64,000 bases of DNA from an uncultured Rhizobium sp. GTDB lineage: Bacteria > Pseudomonadota > Alphaproteobacteria > Rhizobiales > Rhizobiaceae. Numbering within the stretch: position 1 is the stretch's first letter; each line of letters begins with the position of its first letter. The translations under genes and the position numbers were made by a program. Of the stretch, positions 35,808 to 46,348 are shown one piece after another. Under the pieces are notes generated by a model. The model ran no database searches and had not been told where the DNA came from. It was given only the letters and a program-made list of their open reading frames with translations. The stretch lies in assembly GCA_945952415.1 (NCBI GenBank), contig CAMFIF010000015.1, forward strand, positions 1-64,000, in the 5' to 3' direction.

Positions 35808-36167
35808 ATGGCCCGGATTCTCATCACCGAAGACGAAGATTCCCTTCGCCGTTTCGTCGCCCGTGCGCTTCGCATGGACGGACACGAAACCCATGAGGCC
35901 GCCGATGGTGCGGAGGGGCTGGAAATGCTCCAGGAAGGTCGTTTCGACCTTCTTCTTTCCGATATCCGCATGCCGGTCATGGACGGGATCGAGCTCGCTC
36001 ACCGGGCTGCCGATGCCTTTCCGGGCATGAAGATCCTGCTGATGACGGGTTATGCCGAGCAGCGGGAGCGCGCCGACGACCTCATGGAGAAGATCGTCGA
36101 CGTGGTGCCGAAACCCTTCGCCCTTCCCGATATACGCCGCGCGGTGGCGCTGGCGCTCGCCGCCTGA
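35808..36167 (+). CDS. cpdR: Single-domain response regulator, CpdR-like
   Basis: A 119-residue stand-alone receiver. It has the acidic pocket EDED near residue 8-11, the phospho-acceptor Asp in LLLSDIRMPVMDG, the Thr in ILLMTGYAEQ and the Lys in VVPKPFALPD. Lacking an output domain, it fits CpdR, which in alphaproteobacteria directs ClpXP proteolysis of cell-cycle proteins. The match to CpdR is by family memory and context (next to hpt in rhizobia); other single-domain receivers remain possible. Confidence 0.8.
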   Translation: MARILITEDEDSLRRFVARALRMDGHETHEAADGAEGLEMLQEGRFDLLLSDIRMPVMDGIELAHRAADAFPGMKILLMTGYAEQRERADDLMEKIVDVVPKPFALPDIRRAVALALAA

Positions 36168-36181
36168 GAGGGAACGGCGCC

Positions 36182-38725
36182 TCAGTTCAGATTGAGGAGG
36201 CGCTCCAGATATTGCCGGCCCGTCGGCGTCATGCCGCCTTCGCCCAGCTTGCGGCGGATGGCATCCAGAATGTCGCGGGCGCGCTGCACGTCGGTCGTGT
36301 CGGGCAGCTTGTCGCCGCCGTAGTCACCGAGCCCGTCATTGCCGTTCGAGCGTCCCAACGGATCCTTCATGCCGCCGCTGCCCGGTCCGGCCTGATTCAT
36401 CCCGCCGCCCTGGCCTTGCCCCTGCCCCTGGCCGGCCATGGACTGCATCATTTCCTGTGCGCCCTTGCGCAGCGCCTGCAGCGCCCGCCCCTGGCTGTCG
36501 ATGGCGGGCTGGCCTTCGCCGCGGCCGAGCGACTTGCCGGCCCCGTCCATCTCCTTGCCCGCATCGCCCAGGCCCTTGTTGGGCTTCATGCCAAGGCCTT
36601 TCAGACCTTCGCCCAATTCCTGCAGCTGCTTTTCCAGCGCGCGCTGGCGCTTCTCCAGCTGCCGCATCGCCTCTTTCTGCTTCTCGGTCATCGCGCCCGG
36701 GTCGGTCGCCTGTTCGTTGGTCATGGGATCGAGGGGTTCGTCCTCGCCAGGCACGCCCGGATCGGTCTGCCATTGCTGCTGCTCAAGCTCCTGGTTGAGC
36801 TTGTAGGTGTCCTCCATCAGCTTCTGCTGGTCGCGGAGGATCTTGCCGAGCTTGTCTACCTGCTCGCGGGCCCGATTTTCCGCTTCCGAGGGCTGGCGGG
36901 GCGTTCCTCCCGCCTGAAGATTGTTCATCAGCCGCTGCATGTCCGACAGAAGCTGCTGAGCCGCCTCCCGGTTACCGGAGCGCGCCATGTTTTCCAGCTG
37001 GTTCAGCATCTTTTCCAGATCCTGCTGGCGAATCACGTTGCGCGCTTCGGCATTGGGCTCTCGTCCGGGCTTCTGCTGCTCCAGCCGGCGGGAAAGCGCC
37101 TGCATGTAGTCCTTCATGGCCTTGCGCAGATTGTCCATCAGCGCCTGCACCTCGCTGTCCGGCGCGTTGCGCTTCAGCGCATCGGCGAGCGCCTTCTGCG
37201 CATCCCGCACCGCCCGCTCCGCCATGGAGAGATCACCGCCATCGATGCCGAGCGCGATATCCCAGAGATAATCGGCGGCATCCTTCAGGGAGGCTTCGTC
37301 ACGGGCGAGCGCCATGCGGGCCCGGGCCGATTTCAGCAGCAGGAAATGGGAGACCTTCGGGACCGTCTCTTCGGCGCGCAGCAGCGCCGCGTCATTGTAA
37401 TCGATGGCCTTCTGGATCTGCCTCGCATCGAGGGCGAAGATCTGCCGCTGCTCGGCGGTGGCCGCGGCCAGCGGATCGGAAAAATCGCGGGCCGGAAGGA
37501 TCATGTCCAGCGGATCGGAGCGGCCGGTCTGTCCGGCGGCATCCGTCGCAACCAGGGTCACCCGCACGCGCTTGCCGGCCAGCGGATGTTCGGTGAGATT
37601 GCGGCTCGTCACGCCCTTGACGTCCCCGGCCTTCCGGCCCGGCGAATCCAGCGGAAATTCCGGCAGGGGATAGAGCGGAAGGGCCTGAGGCGGCTGGTCC
37701 AGGGGCACGATGTCCGCCCTTGCGCTTTCCAGCCCGTAGTCGTCATGGCCCTTGAAGCGGATTTCCAGCGCGCCGGTAACGGTGCGGCGTGGCTTGCCGT
37801 CGAAGCTGATCCGCGGCGGTTCGTCGGCCAGCAGCGCGATCGGGTAGCGGGTATCGCCGGCTGCAAGCTCGCCGGCGGAATCGAGCTTGAGCTTGTAGGC
37901 AAGGGCGCCGCCAGCCGCCGGCTGATCGGCGGAGATCCTGCCTTTTTCCGCGGAGAGCGTGACGGGCTTACCGCCATTGGCCGGAGTGAAGACGACCGGT
38001 CCCCCGGGCTCCCCGCCGCTGATGCGGATCGCGAGTTCGGAGAACTGCGGCACGGTAACCGGCTTGCCATCCGCGCTTAAGGTCAGGGCGGGCTTGTTCG
38101 TATAGGCGGGCGGCGTCACCCAGACATCCATCCGGAGGCCGGCCGTCGTATCGACGGTATCGTTGCTGAGGAAAGCATCGCCGATCCGGCCCGACTGGCC
38201 GGAAAGCGAATAGGCGGCCGCAATCACGAAGACCAGAGCCGGCACGGCGCGCAGCCCCATCGCATCGAAGCGGCTGATATCGGGGCGGGGAAGGCCCGCC
38301 TCCAGCGGTCCGATCCGCGCGGCCATCGATGCCCTGTGGCGGTCCCAGAGCGCGCGGGCAAAGGGCGTGTCCTCGACGGGGTGGTCCGACTGGATGGAAA
38401 TCGCCTGATGGGGAAGCCGGTTCAGGGTTTCGAGCCGGCGGTCGATCTCGGCGCGTGAGGGACGGCGCAGCCTCGCAAGCGGCAAAAGGCTCGCCAGAAA
38501 GGCAAAAATCAGGAGACCGGCAACGATCAGCCGCGGCCATTCGGGCAGGCTGCGAAAAAGACCGAACCAGGAGGCGGAAAGAAAAAGCGACAGGATGGAA
38601 AGCGGTGCGACAGCGAGGGGCAGGGCCTGCTCGGCCAGAAGCGAAATCCCCGCAAGCCAGCGCGCCGCGGCAATGCGCCGGGAGAGGCTCGTTTCTATGG
38701 GCTCGCCTTTTGCACTCGTCATCAT
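36182..38725 (-). CDS. TIGR02302 family protein (DUF4175)
   Basis: An 847-residue protein of Rhizobiales with two N-terminal membrane segments (about 25-80), a large middle domain and a long Gln/Glu-rich coiled-coil region (about 520-700) ending in a Gly/Gln/Met-rich low-complexity stretch (AGQGQGQGQGGGMNQAG). The last 40 residues (RARDILDAIRRKLGEG) are again ordered. The function is unknown to me. It is the last gene of the run argH, lptM, lysA on the same strand. Confidence 0.85.
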   Translation of the reverse strand: MMTSAKGEPIETSLSRRIAAARWLAGISLLAEQALPLAVAPLSILSLFLSASWFGLFRSLPEWPRLIVAGLLIFAFLASLLPLARLRRPSRAEIDRRLETLNRLPHQAISIQSDHPVEDTPFARALWDRHRASMAARIGPLEAGLPRPDISRFDAMGLRAVPALVFVIAAAYSLSGQSGRIGDAFLSNDTVDTTAGLRMDVWVTPPAYTNKPALTLSADGKPVTVPQFSELAIRISGGEPGGPVVFTPANGGKPVTLSAEKGRISADQPAAGGALAYKLKLDSAGELAAGDTRYPIALLADEPPRISFDGKPRRTVTGALEIRFKGHDDYGLESARADIVPLDQPPQALPLYPLPEFPLDSPGRKAGDVKGVTSRNLTEHPLAGKRVRVTLVATDAAGQTGRSDPLDMILPARDFSDPLAAATAEQRQIFALDARQIQKAIDYNDAALLRAEETVPKVSHFLLLKSARARMALARDEASLKDAADYLWDIALGIDGGDLSMAERAVRDAQKALADALKRNAPDSEVQALMDNLRKAMKDYMQALSRRLEQQKPGREPNAEARNVIRQQDLEKMLNQLENMARSGNREAAQQLLSDMQRLMNNLQAGGTPRQPSEAENRAREQVDKLGKILRDQQKLMEDTYKLNQELEQQQWQTDPGVPGEDEPLDPMTNEQATDPGAMTEKQKEAMRQLEKRQRALEKQLQELGEGLKGLGMKPNKGLGDAGKEMDGAGKSLGRGEGQPAIDSQGRALQALRKGAQEMMQSMAGQGQGQGQGGGMNQAGPGSGGMKDPLGRSNGNDGLGDYGGDKLPDTTDVQRARDILDAIRRKLGEGGMTPTGRQYLERLLNLN

Positions 38726-38821
38726 CCAACCCTAGCTCTTCCTGCCGGCCCGCAGGATGCTGCGGGCCTCGGAGGGAAGATAACACTCTTTGTGGCGCCG
38801 AGGTGGAGGTGCCGAAAGATT

Positions 38822-40090
38822 TTATGCCAGCCAGTCCGGCACCGAATCGAGGCCGATAATGTCCTCATAGGTGGGGCGCGAGCGGATCACATGGAAGCGA
38901 TCGCCATGAACCAGCACTTCGGGCACGAGGCGGCGCGTGTTGTAGGTTCCGGCCTGAACCGCGCCATAGGCGCCGGCCGATCCCACAGCCATCAGATCGC
39001 CGGTCCGCGGCATGGGCATTTCCCGGTCGAGCGCGAGATAGTCACCGGTCTCGCAGACGGGCCCCACTATATCCGCCTTGATGCGCGGCGCATTGGCGGC
39101 GGTGAGGATGACGGGCCGGACCTCGTGATAGGCTTCGTAAAGGGTGGGTCGGATGAGGTCGTTCATCGCGGCATCCACGATCACGAAGGTCTTTTCCCCG
39201 CCATCCTTTACATAGATCACTTCGGTCACCAGAATGCCGGCATTGCCGACGATCAGGCGGCCGGGTTCGGTGACGATCTTGCAGCCGAGATCCTTGAGCT
39301 GGTTCTTCACCGTGGTGGCATAGGCATCGGGAAGCGGCGGCGGGTTGTTGTCCTCCCGATAGGGAATGCCGAGGCCGCCGCCAATATCCACATGCTCGAT
39401 GTGATGGCCGTCACCGCGCAGCGTGTCGACGAGCTCGCGCAGCAGCTTGAAGGCATCGTCGAAGGGGCGCAGCTCGGTGATCTGGCTGCCGATATGCATG
39501 TCTATGCCGGTCACCTGGATGCCGGGCAGGGTCGCCGCATGGGCATAGACCGCCCGGGCGCGTTCCCAGGAAATGCCGAACTTGTTTTCCTTCTTGCCCG
39601 TCGAGATCTTCGCATGGGTGCGCGCATCCACATCGGGATTGATGCGGAAGGAGACCGGCGCTTTCTTGCCGAGAAGCAGGGCGCGGCGGTTCAGGACCTC
39701 GAGTTCGGGCTCGGATTCCACGTTGAAGCAGTAGATACCGGATACGAGAGCCAGATCCATTTCCGCGACCGTCTTGCCGACGCCGGAGAACATGATCCGG
39801 TCGGCAGGAAAGCCCGCGGCAAGGGCCCGCCTGAGCTCGCCTTCCGAAACCACGTCGCAGCCGGCGCCGAGGCGGGCCAGCGTCTTCAGCACGGCCTGGT
39901 TCGAATTGGCCTTCATGGCGTAGCAGGTCAGTGCGTCCACATCGGCAAAGGCGGCGGAAAAGACCTTGTAATGCCGTTCCAGCGTGGCGGTGGAATAGCA
40001 GTAGAAGGGCGTGCCGACCTGATCGGCAATGTCGGTAACGGGAACGTCTTCCGCGTAAAGAACGCCGTCGCGATAATCGAAGTGGTTCAC
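38822..40090 (-). CDS. lysA: Diaminopimelate decarboxylase
   Basis: A PLP enzyme making L-lysine from meso-diaminopimelate. 422 residues from a GTG at 40090. The PLP Lys lies in YAMKANSNQAVLK; other marks are HIGSQITEL, GGGLGIPY, EPGRLIVGNAG and GPVCETGDYLA with an active-site Cys. Complete. Downstream of a small lipoprotein gene, a conserved pairing in proteobacteria. Confidence 0.95.
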   Translation of the reverse strand: MNHFDYRDGVLYAEDVPVTDIADQVGTPFYCYSTATLERHYKVFSAAFADVDALTCYAMKANSNQAVLKTLARLGAGCDVVSEGELRRALAAGFPADRIMFSGVGKTVAEMDLALVSGIYCFNVESEPELEVLNRRALLLGKKAPVSFRINPDVDARTHAKISTGKKENKFGISWERARAVYAHAATLPGIQVTGIDMHIGSQITELRPFDDAFKLLRELVDTLRGDGHHIEHVDIGGGLGIPYREDNNPPPLPDAYATTVKNQLKDLGCKIVTEPGRLIVGNAGILVTEVIYVKDGGEKTFVIVDAAMNDLIRPTLYEAYHEVRPVILTAANAPRIKADIVGPVCETGDYLALDREMPMPRTGDLMAVGSAGAYGAVQAGTYNTRRLVPEVLVHGDRFHVIRSRPTYEDIIGLDSVPDWLA

Positions 40091-40117
40091 GGGGTTTAGG
40101 GACCTGGTTTGGGGAGA

Positions 40118-40312
40118 TCAGAGAAGCGGATCGAGTATGAAGGGCTTGTTCGGGACAGGCGGGGGCGGCGCATCCTTCTTGCCGTATTTGCTGTCGGCCT
40201 GGGCAGCGACGCTCGGCGGGTCGAGATCGCCCTTGCGCCCGCAGGACGAAAGAGCCAGCGATGCGGCAAGCACCGTGAGCAGCGATATGAGCTTCAGCTT
40301 TTTCAAGGGCAT
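40118..40312 (-). CDS. lptM: Small lipoprotein, LptM/YifL-like
   Basis: A 64-residue lipoprotein with signal LISLLTVLAASLALSSC and then GRKGDL, the conserved sequence after the lipidated Cys in LptM (YifL), which in enterics helps mature the LPS translocon LptD. The Pro-rich tail and the place before lysA also match. The ATG at 40312 with AGGATC upstream is preferred to a codon at 40327. Confidence 0.85.
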   Translation of the reverse strand: MPLKKLKLISLLTVLAASLALSSCGRKGDLDPPSVAAQADSKYGKKDAPPPPVPNKPFILDPLL

Positions 40313-40443
40313 CGGATCCTCTTGCACAATTTCGGGCTTGCGGTGCTTTCCCGCCCTTCGGGACGATGAGAACGGTTGCCGGTTCTACTGGAAAACCGGG
40401 CCGGGAGCAAAGTCTATCTGCCCCGGGCGGCCCCGTCTTTTCG

Positions 40444-41847
40444 TCAGATGCGCGAGCGCCACCCGGCGATCTGGCGGCGGACTTCCGCCGGTGCGGTGCC
40501 GCCGTAGCTCTTGCGGGAGGCAACCGATGCCTCAACGGTCAGGACCGAATAGACGCCGTCATTGATCACGGGGTTGATGGCCTTCAGCTCTTCCAGCGTG
40601 AGTTCAGAGAGGGTGCAGCCCCGTGCCTCAGCGGCTGCGACCGCCCGACCGGTCACATGGTGGGCTTCGCGGAAGGGCAGGCCTGCTTCCCGCACCAGCC
40701 AGTCGGCAAGATCGGTGGCGGTGGAATAGCCGGAGCCTGCGGCATCTTTCATCCGGTCGGTGCGCACCGTCAGGTCTCGCACCATGCCCGTCATGGCGGC
40801 GAGCGCCAGTTCCAGGCTTTCGGCGGCATCGAAGACCTGTTCCTTGTCTTCCTGCATGTCCTTGGAATAGGCGAGCGGCAGGCCCTTCATCACGGTCAGC
40901 AGTGCGATCAGCGAGCCGTTGATGCGGCCGGTCTTGGCGCGCACGAGTTCGGCTGCATCCGGGTTCTTCTTCTGCGGCATGATCGAGGAGCCGGTCGAGA
41001 AGGCGTCGGACAGGCGCACGAAGCCGAATTGCGGCGTCGTCCAGATGACGATTTCTTCCGCAAGGCGTGAGAGATGCATGGCGGCAATGGCGGCAACCGA
41101 GAGGAATTCCAGCGCAAAATCCCGATCCGATACCGTATCGATGGAATTTCGGGTCGGCTCGCGAAAGCCGAGCGCTGCAGCCGTCATGTGCCGGTCGATC
41201 GGATAGGGCGTGCCGGCAAGCGCAGCCGCACCGATCGGGCTTTCATCGAGGTGTTCGATGGCATGGCGCACACGGGCTCGATCCCGGCCGAACATTTCCA
41301 CATAGGCCATGCAGTGATGGCCGAAGGTCACGGGCTGGGCGGTCTGGAGATGGGTGAAGCCGGGCATGACGGTTTCGGCATGTTCTTCGGCGCGGTCGAG
41401 GAAGGCGGCAATCAGCTTGGTCAGCGCCGCATCGGTGCGCTCGAGTTCGGCCTTGACCCAGAGACGGAAATCCAGCGCGACCTGATCGTTGCGTGAGCGG
41501 GCGGTGTGAAGCCGCCCGGCCGCGGGGCCGATGAGCGTTGCCAGCCGTGCCTCGATATTCATGTGAATGTCTTCAAGCTTGCGTGAGAAGGCGAAGTTTC
41601 CGCTTTCGATCTCGCCGCGGATGGTGTTCAAACCGGAGACGATCGCGTCGCGGTCGCTCTCGCTGATGATGCCCTGCTTCGCGAGCATCGTTGCATGGGC
41701 GATGGAGCCGCGAATATCCTCGGCATAGAGCTTCTTGTCGAAGTCGATGGAGGCATTTATCTCCTCCATGATGGCATCCGGACCGGACGCGAAGCGGCCG
41801 CCCCACATCTGATTGGAAGCCTGAGTGTCGGAACTGCCGTTTGCCAT
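40444..41847 (-). CDS. argH: Argininosuccinate lyase
   Basis: A 467-residue enzyme giving arginine and fumarate from argininosuccinate. It has the superfamily signature [12 protein letters not shown], the N-terminal [11 protein letters not shown] and [13 protein letters not shown]. Complete. First gene of the apparent run argH-lptM-lysA-TIGR02302, divergent from the TlpA-like gene with a 24-base gap. Confidence 0.96.
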   Translation of the reverse strand: MANGSSDTQASNQMWGGRFASGPDAIMEEINASIDFDKKLYAEDIRGSIAHATMLAKQGIISESDRDAIVSGLNTIRGEIESGNFAFSRKLEDIHMNIEARLATLIGPAAGRLHTARSRNDQVALDFRLWVKAELERTDAALTKLIAAFLDRAEEHAETVMPGFTHLQTAQPVTFGHHCMAYVEMFGRDRARVRHAIEHLDESPIGAAALAGTPYPIDRHMTAAALGFREPTRNSIDTVSDRDFALEFLSVAAIAAMHLSRLAEEIVIWTTPQFGFVRLSDAFSTGSSIMPQKKNPDAAELVRAKTGRINGSLIALLTVMKGLPLAYSKDMQEDKEQVFDAAESLELALAAMTGMVRDLTVRTDRMKDAAGSGYSTATDLADWLVREAGLPFREAHHVTGRAVAAAEARGCTLSELTLEELKAINPVINDGVYSVLTVEASVASRKSYGGTAPAEVRRQIAGWRSRI

Positions 41848-41871
41848 GCGCTGACCATCCTGGAGACTGAA

Positions 41872-42546
41872 ATGACCGAGAAGAAGCCGTTTGGCCTTTC
41901 CCCCGCCCTCTTGATCGCAGCCGCCCTTGTGGCGGGCGGCCTTGCCGGTGTGGCAGGGATATACGTGAAGGGCATGGCTTCTGGCAATGCCGGCACGGCC
42001 CAGAACGGTACGGAAGTCGCTGGTGCGGAATGCCCGATCGCCCCGGCGCGCAAGACTGCCTTTGCCCAGGCGGCCAAGGGTTCGGTGGCGGCCATGACGC
42101 CGCTCGATCCGCCGCGCAGCCTGTCCGGGCTTTCATTCAAGGGGCCAGACGGAAAAGAGCTGACGCTCAAGGATTTTACCGGCAAGACCGTGCTTCTCAA
42201 TCTCTGGGCCACCTGGTGCTTTCCCTGCCGGGAGGAAATGCCGGCGCTGGACCGGCTGGAAAATCTCGCCGGCAGCAGCGGCTTTGAAGTGGTGGCGGTC
42301 AATATCGACACGGGATCGGACGAGAAGCCCAAGGCCTTTCTCGCAGAAACCGGCATCGAGAGCCTGAAGCCTTATCGCGATGACAGCATGGGCATCTTCA
42401 ACGCGCTGAAGAAGGAAGGACTGGCCCTTGGCCTGCCCGTCAGCCTGCTGATCGATCCGAAGGGATGCGTGATGGGTGCGATGAACGGGCCTGCGGCCTG
42501 GGACGGGCCGGAAGCGAAGGCCCTGATCGAGGCCACCGGGAGCTGA
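41872..42546 (+). CDS. TlpA-like thiol:disulfide interchange protein
   Basis: A 224-residue membrane-anchored periplasmic thioredoxin. The N-terminal anchor is [20 protein letters not shown]; the thioredoxin fold carries the CxxC site in [16 protein letters not shown], and VSLLIDPKG includes the cis-Pro region. TlpA acts as a reductant in cytochrome oxidase assembly. The start at 41872 follows a GGAG site. The place beside argH is usual for rhizobia. Confidence 0.9.
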   Translation: MTEKKPFGLSPALLIAAALVAGGLAGVAGIYVKGMASGNAGTAQNGTEVAGAECPIAPARKTAFAQAAKGSVAAMTPLDPPRSLSGLSFKGPDGKELTLKDFTGKTVLLNLWATWCFPCREEMPALDRLENLAGSSGFEVVAVNIDTGSDEKPKAFLAETGIESLKPYRDDSMGIFNALKKEGLALGLPVSLLIDPKGCVMGAMNGPAAWDGPEAKALIEATGS

Positions 42547-42566
42547 GGCTCCCGGAGCGATGTCGG

Positions 42567-43439
42567 TCAGCGCGTGGGAACGGGATGTTCGCCGCGGTAA
42601 TCGTAGAAGCCGCGGCCGGACTTGCGGCCAAGCCAACCGGCTTCGACATATTTGACGAGAAGCGGGCAGGGCCGGTACTTGCTGTCGGCGAGGCCATCAT
42701 GCAGCACCTGCATGATCGAAAGGCAGGTGTCGAGGCCGATAAAATCGGCAAGCTGCAGCGGGCCCATCGGGTGGTTGGCGCCGAGACGCATGGCGGTGTC
42801 GATGGCATCCACCGTGCCCACGCCTTCATAGAGCGTGTAGATCGCCTCATTGATCATCGGCAGGAGAATGCGGTTGACGATGAAGGCGGGGAAGTCCTCG
42901 GCCACCGTGGTCGTCTTGTCGAGCGTGTTGACGAATTCGCGGGCCGCCCGGAAGGTGCCCTCATCGGTCGCAATGCCGCGCACCAGTTCCACGAGCTTCA
43001 TGACCGGAACCGGATTCATGAAATGGATGCCCATGAAGCGCTCGGCGCGGTCGGTTGAAGAGGCCAGGCGGGTGATGGAGAGCGAGGAGGTGTTGGTGGC
43101 GAGGATCGCTTCCGGCTTCAGGACCGGACAGACCTGCGCATAGATCTTGCGCTTGATCGTCTCGTCCTCGGTTGCCGCCTCGATGACCAGATCCGCATTG
43201 GCGAGATCGTTGACATCTGCGGATGCGGTGATGCGGGCGAGCGCCTCGGTCCTCACCTCATCGGTCATCTTGCCGGAGGAAACCTGCCGGGCAAGGTTGC
43301 CGTTGATGGTCGCCAGCGCCGGCTCGATGCGCTCCTTGGCAACATCGTAGATATGGACCTTGTAGCCCGCTACTGCGGAGACATGGGCAATGCCGCAGCC
43401 CATCTGACCCGCGCCGATGATGCCGATGTTCTTGATCAT
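42567..43439 (-). CDS. 3-hydroxybutyryl-CoA dehydrogenase
   Basis: A 290-residue NAD-dependent enzyme oxidising 3-hydroxyacyl-CoA. Its Rossmann motif is IGIIGAGQMGCGIAHVSA, followed by FMGIHFMNPVPVMKLVELV with the catalytic His and NRILLPMINEA. The ATG at 43439 follows GGAGGTCGAC. Positioned downstream of etfB-etfA, so the electrons from related acyl-CoA oxidation could be passed on; in PHB-making rhizobia the enzyme also serves butyryl-CoA metabolism. Confidence 0.92.
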   Translation of the reverse strand: MIKNIGIIGAGQMGCGIAHVSAVAGYKVHIYDVAKERIEPALATINGNLARQVSSGKMTDEVRTEALARITASADVNDLANADLVIEAATEDETIKRKIYAQVCPVLKPEAILATNTSSLSITRLASSTDRAERFMGIHFMNPVPVMKLVELVRGIATDEGTFRAAREFVNTLDKTTTVAEDFPAFIVNRILLPMINEAIYTLYEGVGTVDAIDTAMRLGANHPMGPLQLADFIGLDTCLSIMQVLHDGLADSKYRPCPLLVKYVEAGWLGRKSGRGFYDYRGEHPVPTR

Positions 43440-43483
43440 GTCGACCTCCTGAGGGCAGGCCAAACCTGCTCCAGACCAGAAAT

Positions 43484-43510
43484 TTGCCGGGCCCAACCTG
43501 GGCCCGGCAA
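43484..43510 (-). terminator. Hairpin between etfA and the dehydrogenase gene
   Basis: A perfect 11-bp stem TTGCCGGGCCC / GGGCCCGGCAA with a 5-base loop, followed on the minus strand by ATTT. The T-run is short, so it may only attenuate readthrough from etfBA. Confidence 0.65.
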
Positions 43511-43582
43511 GAGTGATAGTCTTCTGTTCGTCGATTGACCAGCCCCCTCTTTCACCAGAAGAGGGTGCGGTTAAGGACCGAC

Positions 43583-44512
43583 TTAGAGTGCCTTCTCGAG
43601 CTCCGGCAGGGCTTCGAAGATATCGGCGACGAGGCCGTAATCGGCAACCTGGAAGATCGGGGCTTCTTCGTCCTTGTTGATCGCGACGATGACCTTCGAG
43701 TCCTTCATGCCGGCGAGATGCTGGATCGCGCCCGAGATGCCGCAGGCGATGTAGAGCTGCGGGGCAACCACCTTGCCGGTCTGGCCGACCTGCCAGTCGT
43801 TGGGGGCATAGCCGGCATCGACGGCGGCACGCGAGGCGCCGACGGCGGCACCGAGCTTGTCGGCAACCGGCAGGATCACTTCCTTGAACTTCTCTGCCGA
43901 ACCGACGGCACGGCCGCCCGATACGATGATCTTGGCGGAGGTGAGTTCCGGACGGTCGGAAGAGGAAAGCGCATCGGCCACATGGGTCGACAGGCCCGGA
44001 TTGCCGGCGGCAGCCACGTTTTCGACGGATGCCGAGCCACCTTCGCCAGCGGAAGCGAAGGATGCGGTGCGCACGGTGATGACCTTCTTGGCGTCGGTCG
44101 TCTGGACGGTCTGGATTGCGTTGCCCGCATAGATCGGACGCTTGAACGTGTCGGCCGAAACCACTTCGGTGATTTCCGAGACCTGCATGACGTCGAGAAG
44201 GGCGGCCACGCGCGGCATCACGTTCTTGGCAACCGAGGTCGCAGCCGCGATGATCGTGTCATAGGAGCCGGCGAGCGATACGACGAGGGCCGCCAGCGGT
44301 TCAGCCAGGTTGTTGGCATAGTCGTCGCCATCGGCAACGAGGACCTTCGACACGCCGGAGAGCTTTGCGGCAGCGGCGGCAGCGGCAGAAGCGCCCTTGC
44401 CAGCGACCAGCACGTGGATGTCGCCACCGATCTGCTGGGCGGCCGAGAGTGCCTTCGCGGTCTGGTCGGAGAGGGTGGTGTTGTCGTGTTCTGCGAGAAG
44501 CAGGATAGCCAT
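43583..44512 (-). CDS. etfA: Electron transfer flavoprotein, alpha subunit
   Basis: A 309-residue subunit binding FAD and passing electrons from acyl-CoA and related dehydrogenases to ETF-ubiquinone oxidoreductase. It has the C-terminal FAD-binding pattern: [55 protein letters not shown]. The ATG at 44512 matches the family start ([11 protein letters not shown]). 25 bases downstream of etfB. Confidence 0.95.
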   Translation of the reverse strand: MAILLLAEHDNTTLSDQTAKALSAAQQIGGDIHVLVAGKGASAAAAAAAKLSGVSKVLVADGDDYANNLAEPLAALVVSLAGSYDTIIAAATSVAKNVMPRVAALLDVMQVSEITEVVSADTFKRPIYAGNAIQTVQTTDAKKVITVRTASFASAGEGGSASVENVAAAGNPGLSTHVADALSSSDRPELTSAKIIVSGGRAVGSAEKFKEVILPVADKLGAAVGASRAAVDAGYAPNDWQVGQTGKVVAPQLYIACGISGAIQHLAGMKDSKVIVAINKDEEAPIFQVADYGLVADIFEALPELEKAL

Positions 44513-44537
44513 TTTAATGTTCTCCTGATCAGAATTC

Positions 44538-45287
44538 TTAGAGGACGCCAGCTTCGACTTTAAGCTTTTCGACAAGCTCGGCAACCGACTTGACCTTGAC
44601 GCCAGCCTTGCGGCCACCGGGCTCTTCGGTCTTCAGCACCTTGAGACGGGCAGCGGTCGAGACACCGAAATCGGCAGGGGTCTTTTTGTCGAGCGGCTTC
44701 TTTTTTGCCTTCATGATGTTCGGCAGCGAAGCATAGCGCGGCTCGTTGAGGCGAAGATCGGTCGTGACAACGGCCGGAAGCTTGATGTCGATGGTCTGTA
44801 GACCGCCGTCGACTTCGCGGGTGACGGTTGCCTTGTCGGCACCGATCTCGACCTTCGAGGCAAAAGTGCCCTGGGCCCAGCCGAGAAGGGCTGCGAGCAT
44901 CTGGCCGGTCTGGTTGGCATCGTCATCGATCGCCTGCTTGCCGACGATGATGAGGCCCGGCTGCTCGGCTTCGGCAACGCCCTTCAGGATCTTGGCGACG
45001 GCGAGCGGCTCGACGGTGTCGTCGGTCTCAACCAGGATGGCCCGGTCGGCACCCATGGCGAGCGCGGTGCGGAGCGTTTCTTCCGCCTTGGCCGGGCCGA
45101 TGGAAACGACGACCACTTCTTCTGCCTTGCCGGCTTCCTTGAGACGCAGCGCTTCCTCGACCGAGATTTCGTCGAAGGGGTTCATCGACATTTTCACATT
45201 CGCAAGTTCAACACCGGAGCCATCCGGCTTCACGCGGATCTTGACGTTGTAATCGACGACGCGCTTCACGGGTACGAGGATTTTCAT
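44538..45287 (-). CDS. etfB: Electron transfer flavoprotein, beta subunit
   Basis: A 249-residue partner of EtfA starting [20 protein letters not shown]. The family motif [20 protein letters not shown] and the AMP-binding pattern are present, with the conserved [17 protein letters not shown] recognition region. First gene of the etfB-etfA operon. Confidence 0.95.
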   Translation of the reverse strand: MKILVPVKRVVDYNVKIRVKPDGSGVELANVKMSMNPFDEISVEEALRLKEAGKAEEVVVVSIGPAKAEETLRTALAMGADRAILVETDDTVEPLAVAKILKGVAEAEQPGLIIVGKQAIDDDANQTGQMLAALLGWAQGTFASKVEIGADKATVTREVDGGLQTIDIKLPAVVTTDLRLNEPRYASLPNIMKAKKKPLDKKTPADFGVSTAARLKVLKTEEPGGRKAGVKVKSVAELVEKLKVEAGVL

Positions 45288-45450
45288 GAGGTCCTTCCTT
45301 CAAACTCTGTCGGCGGAAAAAATGCGCCATCGGGCGCGTTCTTGATGGTCGAATGGCGACATGGAACCGCGCTTTTCCTCCTGAACGCGAGACTTCGCCA
45401 TGCCAGCCGCCAAATTCCGGGTTCGGATTTAAAGCGCGCAGCCTTCTGCG

Positions 45451-46260
45451 TCAACGTCCCCAGCGGTGGCGGGGCGGTTCCTTCCCGTCCTTCGCCGTCG
45501 CGTCGCGGCCGTTCTCAATGCGACGCCAGGGGGTGACCGGCACCGGCTCCTCCGGGGCTTCGCGGCTACGCGCCACCTCTCGCCCGAAGAGCGGAACGCC
45601 CGGACGCCGCATGACGAGCACCAGAAGCCCGCCCGCAATGATACCGCCCACATGGGCTGCGAAGGACACGCTTTCCCCGTAACCCGAGATCAGGGCGAAG
45701 AACTGCTGCCCGATCCAGAAGGCGAGGGGGATGAAGGCCGGAAGGGGTACGGGGATGCCGAAGAAGACAAGCACCCATAGGCGCACATGCGGGTGCAGGA
45801 GCGCATAGGCGACAACAACACCGGAGATGGCCCCCGATGCCCCGATCAGCGGCGCCTCTGCCTGGCCCGAGAGCAGGAGGTGCATGCCCGCACCGGCGGC
45901 CGCGCAGGCGAGATAGAAGAGGAGGAAGCGGACATGGCCCAGTGCATCCTCGACATTGTCGCCGAAGATCCAGAGGAAGATCATGTTGATGCCGATATGG
46001 GTAATGCCGCCATGAATGAAGGCATAGGTGACGAAGGTCGCCTCTGGCGGCACGCCCCGCAGGGCTTCCGGCAGCACCGCATGATGGGTGACGAGCGCGG
46101 GAATGAAGCCGAACATGGCGACGATGCGGTTGGCGAGGTCGCCTGCTCCCTCCGGCAGCATGACCAGCCAGACGAGAATGTTGATCGCGATCAGGGCACG
46201 GGTCACGTAGGGGGTCGAAATGTGCCGTAGCGCATTCGCGTCATGGATGGGGATCAGCAT
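45451..46260 (-). CDS. Rhomboid family intramembrane serine protease
   Basis: A 269-residue membrane protein with six or seven hydrophobic segments. The rhomboid features are HIGINMIFLWIFGDNVED, the catalytic Ser in GASGAISGVVVAY and the catalytic His in AAHVGGIIAG. Cleaves transmembrane substrates, which are unknown here. The ATG at 46260 is chosen as it opens the typical N-terminal MLIPIHDANALR. The C-terminal tail is polar and cytosolic. Confidence 0.9.
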   Translation of the reverse strand: MLIPIHDANALRHISTPYVTRALIAINILVWLVMLPEGAGDLANRIVAMFGFIPALVTHHAVLPEALRGVPPEATFVTYAFIHGGITHIGINMIFLWIFGDNVEDALGHVRFLLFYLACAAAGAGMHLLLSGQAEAPLIGASGAISGVVVAYALLHPHVRLWVLVFFGIPVPLPAFIPLAFWIGQQFFALISGYGESVSFAAHVGGIIAGGLLVLVMRRPGVPLFGREVARSREAPEEPVPVTPWRRIENGRDATAKDGKEPPRHRWGR

Positions 46261-46348
46261 GGTCTGCCTTCTGCGTCGCTTTGCCGCGGCGTTTCTCCAC
46301 CATGAAGGAGGTCTTTCCTCCTGGCAAGGGGCAGGACCGGCGGCAGGC

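Noticed and set aside
36212..38080. A 622-codon plus-strand frame opposite the TIGR02302 gene
   Set aside because: Leu/Gln/Arg-rich mirror of the real gene; no domain recognised.
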